Positions 22,498 through 32,900 of a DNA stretch of 64,000 bases are shown one piece after another; the first letter of the stretch is position 1; every line of letters begins with the position of its first letter. The stretch lies in contig JAUKTV010000015.1 of NCBI GenBank assembly GCA_030549205.1, positions 925,400 through 989,399 of the forward strand, in the 5' to 3' direction. The position numbers and the translations under genes were made by a program. The stretch comes from Apiosordaria backusii. Its lineage: Eukaryota > Ascomycota > Sordariomycetes > Sordariales > Lasiosphaeriaceae. The notes beneath the pieces are model-generated. The model had not been told where the DNA came from. It searched no databases and saw only the letters and a list, made by a program, of their open reading frames with translations.

Positions 22498-24961
22498 GGA
22501 ATTGGTTTGTGGGGATGGGCGTTTATGGTTTGTCGTTGTTTAACGTTCAAGCCTGGTATTCACCTATCCGGTAAGCTAAGGTACCGAAATTGAGTTACAG
22601 AATCCAGAATTCGTTAATTCTACTTTTGCCGGCGGGTCATTCTCCCATCGCGGTGCGTTTAGCAAAATAAGCCGAGGTTCGCGATGATAGCTTTGGTGAG
22701 CTGGAGAGAGCGTGGTTGCTGGGCAGGGTGGAATGCCGATACGGTTAGCAACCTAGACGGAACTGACGGAACTAATGGAACTAGGCTAGTTCTTCTTCCT
22801 ATTGAATGAGAATGCACAGCTATCTCGGCTTCTCTTAACTAGTTCAGAAATTTGCGTACCGTCCTTGGGCATGGCTGTAGTGTTCCCCAAGACTTGCTTG
22901 ACTTCTCAACGTTACACGTTTCCCGAGCTGAGGACGCTCAGCTATGAAAAGCTTTAGAAACGAGAGCCCGGCTCGATAATAGCTCAGATGCTTCCTAACG
23001 ACTTCGCCTGTGTGCTCGAAGAAAGCCACTCCTTCATCAGGCTCTCTACTGTCGGTCTGCAGAAAAGCAGAGACTAAGTACTGACATATTTAGGTGACTA
23101 CAAACTATGACCGAACGGCTATTTTTTCCCCTACGATAAAGGAACGTTGGCCCCGCGGCGGCTGGAATGGAAAACCCCTTCGCTTCGATCATTTTGTGTT
23201 TGTTGGTTTTTGGGGAGCTTGGGTAAGTGACGCGGACGCAAGCTCGAAGAGGGTACGACCAGGAATCAGGGTGTTGATTGCGAAGTTGGTTGGGCAAGGC
23301 GAGCTGGATGGGGAGAAGAGCTGGAGTAATGCAGCAGCCATCCGCGGCACATTGCCCCCGAGTCTTTACTTCCGCGATAATCATTCTCCTAAACCAAGAT
23401 CCACCGTACCTTCCTTAATCAAACTGCTAAGACATGGCACCCAACCGAGCCCTGGTGTGAGTCAGGGACACCCTGGATACTCACGGCTATTCAAAGCAAA
23501 GCTAGTGCGTGCCTAAAACATTAAACCGTATAAAATGTATGTAAACACCGATCTCGCTTCCAGCTATACTATATCAGTTTATATTACAAGTCCTGGAGAT
23601 CATATAGATAACAGACCCTATGTTTTATGGCCTGTACTGCCATTTCGATCTATTGACTTAGACCATCTGTAATAACGACTTCCCTTTAACGTTTATCTAC
23701 ACCAAGCTATAAAAGGTCTGGCCGGCTATAATAACCGACGATATCTAAGAAACCCCAAGTTTCTACTATTTTAATTAGGTCCAAATCGGCATATACGATA
23801 CCTTCGAATACACCAATTCCGTTACCGAAAGGCTCTGTTAAACCTTAACTATTAGAAGCAATAACGCAACTATACCTACCATCCAGTTACAAGCAAACGA
23901 TTCCTTACTATATTTAAAGTAAGTTAATATTCTTTTAAGTATATATAGCGGTACTGTAAAGTATATAGAAAGTGCTTTCTATAATATATATTTAGGATAG
24001 GTTTTAATATCCCTTAACTATTATACCCTAAAGGCTAAGATAGTCGATACTAGGTATAAAGGTAAGAGGTAGTTATATAATAATATAGATCTCCTTGCCT
24101 TAAAAAATAGTATAGTATTTAAGGAGTGGCTATATATACTTCTAGTAAGCTAAATACCTAACCTTAATTTTACTGTAGTTAGGTGTCAGGGGAGTTTCCA
24201 CACGTCAGAGTGTAAGGCTAAGCAAGTAGCCTGCGCTGCGTATGCGACAGGTTCACGACAAGAATACGATGGTAGTTCAATGTAGGTATATTATTCTACC
24301 CACACTGAACTCTGGCCTTCCCAAAATCCCAGGTCTACCCTGCTACCCTATATACCCTACCGGCGACCTGGGCTCGGCCACCTCCTTCGGGGACCTCTTT
24401 CCGCCACAGGATTCCACGGCTCGCTCTGATCCAACTGTTGGTTAGGTGCATATGCAGGCGTTCAGCTATCGCAGCCACGTCGCTTACGCTACGCCGACAA
24501 ACCCCGAAAGGCCTGCCAGTCGCTGACTATCGGGCACTTCTATTGCCAGCCCAGGACCTCTGTCCTCTGGGCCTACCGGAATTGCACCCTGACATTAGGA
24601 CTAAAGTCTATTTTAACAACGTTATTAAAATCGGTACTTAATCTATCGCTAAAGACCGTATGCTCTATATAAGTAAGCTTAATCTTTTACTAATATATAA
24701 AGAGCTCTCCTTTAAGGGAGATAATAGTTTAAAAGATATAAATACTATTACTTAAGCTTTATTCGGCAAAGCCGAGTACTATAGTAATAGAGTGCTCTTT
24801 AATGGTAGCTTTAATAAAGTCTAAAGCTTATAATTTAATTAGTAGCGTATTATAGATATATCGTGTTTATAATTTAGCGTCGACTGGCTATGCCCTATAT
24901 TGCGGAGTCCGATTAGAGGTGGATTGAGGAATGTAAGGGGTCGAAAGGTAAGAAAGCTTAC
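22498..24961. other. Gene-poor stretch with AT-rich relic
   Basis: From 22498 to about 23520 the composition is normal but no frame looks like a protein family. A GGAACT tandem motif (about 22758-22783) resembles one upstream of the MFS gene. From about 23520 to 24200 the sequence is AT-rich and RIP-like, probably a decayed repeat of unknown type. At 24200-24640 there is a patch of normal composition, then AT-rich sequence up to the nitrilase fragment. I can support no gene here. Confidence 0.4.
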
Positions 24962-25128
24962 TAAATCCAAACAGGATAGCCGGGGACCCAATACTCTGGG
25001 AATGCGATAAGTTTTGCGCCGCTTTCGGCAGCCTCAATAATAAGGCGGTATGACTTTTTAATGGTGGCTGTAAGGTCGAGGTAGACGGGCTCCGACTGGA
25101 TGACAGCAACTCGAAGCGATGCGGCCAT
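24962..25128 (-). pseudogene. Nitrilase, first-exon fragment
   Basis: Starting at the ATG at 25128, the frame reads MAASLRVAVIQSEPVYLDL, then KLIAFPEYWVPGYPVWI, the N-terminus of a nitrilase (carbon-nitrogen hydrolase) with the first catalytic Glu in FPEYW. The match stops at a GTAAGC donor (24961) and nothing beyond encodes the Lys and Cys of the catalytic triad. About 56 of some 330 residues remain, so this is a fragment and not a functional enzyme. It lies divergent to an aldoxime dehydratase remnant, whose nitrile product would be its substrate. Confidence 0.72.
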
Positions 25129-25752
25129 AGAGAAGAATACCGATTGATACGGTACTTTACGGTCTCTAAGCGCGGTAGAAAACCAAAGAGGCAAAATTGG
25201 ATGGATTCTAATCTTTATCGCCAAACGAGTTCAAAGGCCTGCTGATTCTGTGGAGATGAGGTGCGAACTTTATGTAATTAGTTCTCGCGATATTCACCAA
25301 TTAGGGACGACATATCTTCCCGAGCAAGTTGAACTAGCCTATAGTTGGCGTTGAAAGGACGGTAGTCTGTTGATGGGAGCCCAACCCCGAATTTCCGCAG
25401 CAAGGCCGGTTCTGACTTCCAATGTGACTCTTTCCCGCCACGCCTACGTAGTACCGGCATTCAAAAGAACCCCGCTCAGAGGTCTGGTGAAACGTGAGCC
25501 GTCTGTGAAGCGCATGGTGGAAGCCTCGATTTCACGATCTGGCCCGCTCTCATTTGCCCAGCTCACCTTATCAGAAAGCTATCACGTCCCAAAAGTAGGT
25601 TGTGCAGAAATGAGGGATGTGTGAAGCGTACGAAAGGCGGGGTTGTGCCGACTGAATGGCGGGGGTTTAATATTTCCCCTTCATGTTCCTGGGAGCATCT
25701 TTCATGCTCTGCACACATTGTAGAAGGGAATCGACGCGGAATCTGCTTAGCA
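25129..25752. promoter_or_regulatory. Divergent spacer between nitrilase and aldoxime dehydratase remnants
   Basis: This is 624 bp of fairly normal composition. A 60-residue minus-strand frame (25460-25278) is open but I recognise nothing in it. The position suggests the shared promoter of the two degraded genes. Confidence 0.35.
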
Positions 25753-26843
25753 ATGCTTGACTCGGCAATATCTGAGTACCTTCAGTGTACCTGCACCCAA
25801 ATAGCACGCCTGCCTGCAGCGGACTTTCAGCCCCCTTATCCTTTATACTGCGTAGGGTTCCTAAGAATGCTTTATAATTAGCTATAGCTATTATTAGTGC
25901 CCAGTATACGACAGTTACGGATACCAATAGAACGGCTCAATCGACGCTATCGGTATTTTTAACATTACTAAATAACGCCCCTTCATTCTTTAAATAGGCT
26001 TCTATTACTAATAATAAAGATTACTATAATATCTTAATTCTAGCTTACTGGCTAAATAAAGCTATTTACAAAGTTTAAATTAAGTAATCGGGATTTCGGG
26101 CATAGTAGTAAATACTTAAGCTAAAAAACTACTAACATAGATAGTTTCTTAAAATCTTCTTTTCAATAATAGAATATTTCAAAACCCTCTTTAATATTAA
26201 GAATACTCCCGAAGGTTCTACCTATATAAAAGATAGCATAAGTAAAAAGGTATAGAAGTACGGTTACTAAGTTAGTATACATGACCACCTTCCTACATCC
26301 CAGACTAACAGCCTTATGGGCAGTCCAGCTACGGCACAGAATTTCAACGCTCAACTATTTAGAAACGGCAGTTGGATTAAAATTTCCGGCAAAAAGAACC
26401 TTATTATCATTTATTCCAGACAAGACTGGCTCGATATGTTCCCAGAAAAGTAAAAATTGTACCTTAAAACTATATACTCAGTACTAATTAAAGGAATAGA
26501 CTTTCTATAAGACTATAAGAATAAAGTCAGTTACTATAATTACCGCTTTATAGAAATTATCGATCCTATAATAAGGACCGCCGATAAGGACTACACTTTC
26601 GGGTTAGCCTATTTCGACGACCTTAGCTCACTTAAACGCTGGTGTATCGAGCGCTGGTGTAAAGAGCACCCGACCTACTTTGCAATATTTAGTAGATTCC
26701 ATTAGTATGCGAGGGAATTAGGGAATAATGTTATCCTCTGCGTTTTTTATAAAGTAATGGTTCTTGAGCCTGAGTAGCAGCTTTTTGAGTATATTGCCTG
26801 CCATAACGGAATATGGATGCTGGGAACAGCCAGAGTTGACTGA
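25753..26843 (+). pseudogene. Phenylacetaldoxime dehydratase-like, RIP-destroyed
   Basis: A haem enzyme family that dehydrates aldoximes to nitriles. The N-terminus (MLDSAISEYLQ, then DFQPPYPLYCVGF) is in one frame. One base appears lost near 25858, and the rest continues in a single frame to the TGA at 26841. Recognisable parts are the AYWLN..W block near 26043, NGSWIKISGKKNL near 26355 and DWLDMFPEK. The C-terminal TFGLAYFDDLSSLKRW is at about 26590, followed by HPTYFAIFSRFH and VMVLEPE..LFEYIACH. Many codons at conserved Trp/Gln positions are now TAA or TAG (for example VW to V-stop and the double Trp near 26090), the mark of RIP. The neighbouring nitrilase fragment supports the identification. 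Confidence 0.72.
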
Positions 26844-28289
26844 TCACATCATTTTATATTTTATGACACAGGCTCCAGTACGTTCGATACCTTTAGTATC
26901 CCAGTTATTTAGAACCTTAAATAGATGCTTAGCAACCAAATTTCCAATGCCAAATTGATCCTGAATTAATCACCATAATCTCATCTCATTATCTAGATGC
27001 TTAGATTCAGTATCTCTGGAAGTGAGAGTCCTTCCATACATTCCTCTAAGTTTGAGAGATTGTTTCGCGTTTCTATCCGCAATAGCTCCGAAACTGGCTA
27101 GCGTCACCAGCCAGCTAACCGTATAGCTTTCAAAACACCCTTGCCGTCCTCATTCCTAGCAAACGACTAGTTAAGGCTGCTGACATCTGATATAAACTCA
27201 TGAAATTCAGATTTACCACTAGCCAATAGGTCTACTAAAAGGCTTGGCTATCTACTTTTCCGTAATCCACTAAGTTAGATAACGTTATATATTAATTATT
27301 AAACTACTACAACTACAGTTTAACCTTCGAATACCCACTCGCCCTAATACTCTAAACACAACCCTCTAATATATCGTATAAGGTTCTATAACTACTAAAG
27401 CCTCTCAAACTCAGTAAGTAATCTCTCTCCATTAACCTAAGCCGATACCCCTTAAATAAAGAGCTTTAAAAACTGTATATCCCACTTATACGCTACCTCT
27501 CTTATTATAATTGCTCTTAACCTATCCTTAAACTACGCCTTACCCTAATAAGTCTGCCTACTTTTTAACGCATCGACTGTCCTTTCTATTATAAGTACGT
27601 TATCCCCTTTTACTCTTACAATAAATAAAGTCTATACTTTTAACTACCGTATATAATTTAAAATAAACGACATAGCTTATAAGAATATATCTTAATATAA
27701 CTTTAAAATAATATTATCCTTTATCTTTACTATTAATTTACTATTAAACTTTAAGTTAAATAACGAAGTTTAATATCGGTATATCTATTTAAAAATCTAA
27801 TATAGTATAAGTTTTATAAAATAATAGGTTACTTTTATTTATTATATTATAAATAAGCGTTTCCTAATTATTAAAATAGTACCTATAATAAAAAACGAAA
27901 GTATAAAGTTAAGTTAATTTAATATAAAGCATTGGCCTATATAGCTGCCTATAAAAATACTAACAATATAGGCTTTTCCGTTATAAGTATACGATTGAAT
28001 AAATTATATAATATATTAGGCCGAATTGTCAGTTATATTTAATATAATATAGTATAATGTAAAATATAATAGTAAGTCGGAGAGAAGGACGAAGAAGTTA
28101 AAGAGGTACAGAAGGACAAGCGTAAACTCGAAACAATATATAAAGCCTTTATAGAAAAGGATAATAGTTATCGGTTTATCGTTATTCTATAAGGTAAATG
28201 ATAATAACATAGTAAGTAAGTTTATTAATAAAGGCGAAAGTGAGTCTATAGCGAATAATGCAAAGCCGGAGAGTCTTTGTAGAAATCGC
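26844..28289. repeat. AT-rich decayed region
   Basis: This is 1.4 kb of increasingly AT-rich sequence with stops in all frames. A less biased patch at about 26960-27130 holds no recognisable gene or tRNA. From 27250 to 28090 the sequence looks RIP-mutated. I see no LTR pair or terminal repeat and cannot name the source. Confidence 0.45.
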
Positions 28290-29080
28290 AAGCGCAAAGA
28301 TTAAACCTTCTTATACGTATCAACTCTAGGCTCCAATTGCAATTTACAATTTTTTAAACAGGAGAGTCTAAGTGGTAAGGGAAGTTGTCGCGAAGTGGCA
28401 TTGGCTTGGGTCCAAATAACGGCCAAGCGACCCCTACAACCGAGCAATTCCAGGCTCGCTTCGGTGTCCGAGAGGGACCCGAACAATGGTGATCCGGGAG
28501 CTTGGCGGTGTTGTCAGATCATGCCGATGCGACGACCTTCGAGTTCGGCGAGAATGCGACAGAATAGACTGAGCCGCCATCATGCCCCTTGAGCGTCTGC
28601 CGGTATACACTTTAATCATATTCTACATTTAGTCGGGTAGTAATCCGCTTCGGCTCCTCCTGTCTGAATACCTTCCTCGTTATACTACGCGTCGGACTGA
28701 AAACAAATGCCAGGTTGAAATGTATACTTGACGAGGCGCGATATTCAAGATCGACCGATTGTTTAGAATAACCTGCCTTATATCTCTGAATAGGGCAGAT
28801 ACCTCGAAGCCATCTCCGGGCTGTCACCTTTTGTCGATACAGAAGTCATCCGTCGTACGCTTGGGTCAACGAGTAAGTCGCGGAATGGCAGGTGAAAGAG
28901 CCAGACTGGGGCATCGCCTTGCGAGGGGATATCTAGGACAGAGTGGAGAGAGGCAAGCTGGTCGTGTGCGTCTCCGGCTTCAACACTGAGCAGTCCTGCG
29001 AGTGACCGTACTGAGAGCGGTTCAACAAGGGGCACAATAGGGCCAACTCCATTTCGTCAACGGGGTCCATACCTTAGATA
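28290..29080 (-). pseudogene. NACHT-WD40 (HET-E-like) NLR remnant
   Basis: The minus strand carries parts of a fungal nucleotide-binding, WD40 receptor, the type involved in heterokaryon incompatibility and immunity. At 29035-28840 it reads VEPLSVRSLAGLLS, then LASLHSVLDIPSQGDAPVWL and FRDLLVDPS, the post-NACHT helical segment. At about 28700-28620 it reads FSPTRSITRKVF and PKRITTRLNVEYD, the linker before the repeats. At about 28600-28510 a WD40 unit reads TLKGHDGGSVYSVAFSPNSK. Stops and a deletion of part of the helical segment interrupt it, and neither the NACHT P-loop nor further WD repeats are present. It is a broken fragment. Confidence 0.68.
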
Positions 29081-29427
29081 TAATGCATCTAGGAAAAGGC
29101 CCTTTGTCATAACCCTCCACATCTGCAGGGTCGAATGACCTCCAAACACGGCTCCAGGAACTGCTCCAGGACTTCGGGAGGACAAGGATGTCCGACTTAA
29201 AATGTTCTATGGCTAAGGTTGCAGCCCGAAATAGACAAACTTATTTGCGGCATTTTTGGAACAGGCAAGACGTACCGTACATTCTGCGTGCTGTCAGAGA
29301 CATTCAGGTTGGGTCAGTAAATAAGATACCTTAGGTAGGTTTGATGTTTGAGGTGCGAAGTAAGGAACCGGTCAAGCTGCTAGAGCACGAATTGTTAGGG
29401 AGAAAATACTTTCGGAGGAGCCCTGAT

Positions 29428-29807
29428 TGTGACGATCCCCTATCCAGAACCTCTGAAAGGGATAGCAGTTGAAGGTAACTTCTAGATGATAGATCGGTGC
29501 AGCCAAAAGGTGCACAACAATGGACTTGTCTCAATATAATCACAATGCTCGTGATTAGACTTGTATTGCAAACTGCGGAACTATCTATGACCAGCTAGTT
29601 CCTCCGTATATATAGACCATGCCAAGTCCTTGATCATTGATCATCGAGAATGATCAATGATCCGTACTTGATCATCGAGAATGATCAATGATCCGTACTT
29701 GATCATTCTTCTTTCTTCCTGATCAACTCCTGATTGGCTAGTCCTTTCTGTATCATGATTGGCTGACTTCCACCCTGGTTCCGGAACCCCGCGCCAAGGT
29801 TGTGACA
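29428..29807 (-). repeat. Lone LTR of the E1/E2 chromovirus family (U3 type C)
   Basis: The segment starts TGTGACGATCCCC and ends GGTTGTGACA. It shares the R/U5 backbone of the E1 LTR (AGAACCTCTGAAAGGGATA; GGAACTATC..TAGTTCC; TATATATA at about 29607-29614). The U3 differs: it has a tandem unit built on TGATCA/AATGATCC palindromes at about 29631-29707. The flanking pentamers CTGAT and CTTAA do not match, so either one end was lost or it recombined. Sense is leftward. Confidence 0.8.
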
Positions 29808-29941
29808 CTTAACCCTTGTAGAGGACCCCTTACCCCTGAGGGCCTGAACTACACCACCGACTTCTAGGGCAGCGACTCTCCTCGTGCCTCCCCCCTCTGA
29901 TTAGGCAATGGCTACAGCACCTACCTAGGTACTTGCTATAT

Positions 29942-32900
29942 TCATTCTCTTCTCCCCCTCATCCGTCTTGTTCCTCTTCTCTTCTTTTCCCCAAGATTGG
30001 CTATACCCGTCAGATCACTAATAACAACCCCGCCGTTCTCCCCCGCCACATAATAACTATAATTACTAGGGGGATACTGTGACAGCGGGACTGGGACTGC
30101 CAGTCGGGAACCCCGACAACACGACTGGCACGCAGAAGGGTCAAACGGCGACCCGCACCCCGCGCAGTTGAAATTAACACAAGGATCGATCCCTTCATCA
30201 CCTCGCCCGCCCTCGAAAGTATACACCAAACAGCCAGCCCGGGTCGAGCCACCAACACCGCCGTTATTGCCTGTAGACAAGAAGCGTCAGTACCTTATCT
30301 TTTACATATAATGATTAAATAAAAAAGGAGAGAGAGCCAACTTACACTTGGTATAATCCTCCCTGACAAGCAAGTAAGCCGTGTACGGGCTCGCCAAGCC
30401 TAGCGGGAACTGGAAGCTCTGCCTCTCGACCGTCGTGACACACCCGGCAAGCCACTCGACGCGGTAGTCGTAATTGACGCCGTGGCGATCCGTGCGGCGG
30501 AGCCGGATCGGCGCGTCACCCGGCCCGACGGTGCCGAGTTCGAAGCCACTGAACTCTACCGAGAATGTGTCCTGGTCCTTGGACTGGATGTCGGCGTGGC
30601 CCGGGAAGTCGACCTCGTCGAAGCAGTTGATGGGACCTCGCGTCAGCGGCGTCGGCGCGGGGGCCGTCGACGTGGCCTTGGTCGTCGTCGAGGTTGGCTT
30701 GGTCGTCTTCGTCGAGGTTGTCTTGGTGACGACCGCATTGACCGGGTCGGAGAAGTCGGGCGGGCTGCCGGTAGGTCGAGGCACGCAATAATAGCCGGTG
30801 CACAGCGTGCCGCAATTGGCAGTGCAGGTCGGCTGTACCGGGCCCTCGCTCCATCTTACGACAGCACCATCCGACTGCCCGCCACCGCCGTTGGAAAGCC
30901 TATCGCTCACACTGAAATCGGGGACCCGATTCTGAGTGCGGCCCGGCTCGGGCAGGCCCTTCTTGTACTCGCCGCAGATGCGCTTGGCTTCATCGGACGT
31001 GTAGCCGCGGTCGTATCCCACCAGACAGTTCTCGAGCCTGACGTTGCCATTCCAGATGATGCGGCGGTGGCCGTTCTTTAACTCTCTGTCGTAGTTGGGG
31101 GAGCCGTTGACGACCTCGATCTTCCTCGACAGATACTTGACCATCTTGACGGCAAATACGGGGTCCTTCAGATCGTCGGCGAAAACGGAGGGAAGGGTGC
31201 GCAAATAGGCCACCAAACCCGAGATTAGGGGAGCAGATAAGGACGTTCCCGATTCATAGCCGTTAAGGTCAAACTCGTTAGTTCCTCGGCCAGTGAACAA
31301 ATTCAGGCCAGGTGCATACACCATATCCCGGTCGGTGCCGTCCGACCAGGGAAGGCTGCGCAGCGAACGAAGCCCGTGTTTGCTGCTAGCGGCGGCAACT
31401 ATCATGTATAGGTCGCCCTTGCCTGCCCACTGCTGCGGAATCTCCTTGTCCGGGAGGACCCCGTCCGACGGCCCGTCTAACGGCTGGTTGCCGGCCGAAG
31501 CCACCAGGACACAGTCGAGCTCGTTTTCCAGGTACCTCCATAGCTTCAAGTATTTATCCGCAAAGGCATTTACCAAAGGGCTTTGCTTCCTCGGGTGACT
31601 GAGGGAGTGGTTGACGACGCACTTGCCCTGCCTCTTTTGATTCTCGACGTCCTTGATGAGCGATAGCATCTTGATCAGCCAGGCAGCCGCCGATGGAGCG
31701 TCGCCCTTGGTGACGACGCGGCTATCCTGATCCATGAAGACGGCCGTGGCCCCGGGCACGAGACCGACGATCTGGCCGATGGAGAAGCTGGCCACTATGG
31801 TGCCGTGACTTGCCGGTTGGTGCTGGATTACGCCGTTGTCCAGGCTATACTCTACCGGGAAATAGGTAATGGTTGTGTCTTTTAATGCCTGGGAGATGCA
31901 GAGTTGTGTTAGTGTGTTTCACTCTCTCGTCTCCCTACTAGTAGATATGGCACCAACTTACAGCATCGTTGGGGTCGACGTAATGGTCCGTAAAGTATAT
32001 GAACTGGCCGGCACCCGAGACTTGGTTGTGGTAGTACCAGTGCTTGAAGCCGACATCCCAGTCCACCATGCCGCCAGCGGTGCTCCAGGGGATGCTCGGC
32101 GGCCACGAGATTTGCGAGCGATGCCAGTTCACGGTGTCGTCTGTTGAGATGTCGTTTGGCGAAAAGACTGGGTCGTCGTCAAAGATTTGTCTCTCTCTGT
32201 TGCCCCTGGTGGCGGTGATAGTCGTGTTCCGAGCCGGTGCTTGAGCAGCGACGGGCTGAGAGGCAGACCTTCTAGCTGGCGCTGATGCTACGTAACGCTC
32301 GTAGACAGCAACCTGGAAAGAGATACATGTTAGCATCCGAGGGCCGAGTAAGGAGGTTACTAGTAGGGTTAAATGTGACTCACTCCTGGCATGAGCTTAA
32401 CCTTCTCGCTGAGCGTTTTCGGCATGTCTTTGACAAGAATAAGAATGGTGCCAAGAGCATGGTGGCGGTAGCGGTGGTACTGCAGAGGCGTGCGGGAGAG
32501 TCTGGTCTCAACCACGTCAATGTCAGCCTCTTTTGCGTCACGCTCGGTGATGAAGACGGTGTGCTTGATGTCGGAACAGCCGTCCATGTCGTTGGACCAC
32601 TCGGCTGGGTCGGCTCGAGCAAAGAGAGAAGCCGGGACAGTGGCAGTGGCAGTGGCAGTGGCAGTGGCAGTGGCAGTGGCAGTGGCAGTTGCCTGGGGTG
32701 TCTCATGGATGATGCTGCGCTTCATCTTTCGGTTGTCGCCCCCGCAGCCAGCCGTTGTGGTGTATTCGGGCACGGGACAGCCAGTCTCGTAGGCCGTCTG
32801 GGTTATGGTGCGCGTCGTGGTCGTGACTGTGACGCCGCTCGAGACCGAGAGGCCAAAGGACCTCGTGTACATCTCGACGGGGACCTTGACCTTGTTGTCA

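Noticed and set aside
23094..23516. 140-codon plus-strand frame
   Set aside because: No recognisable family, Pro/Arg-rich composition, a competing frame on the other strand and no visible promoter context.
32638..32690. GGCAGT tandem as a CRISPR-like or regulatory array
   Set aside because: It is an in-frame microsatellite without spacers, coding for an Ala-Thr linker.
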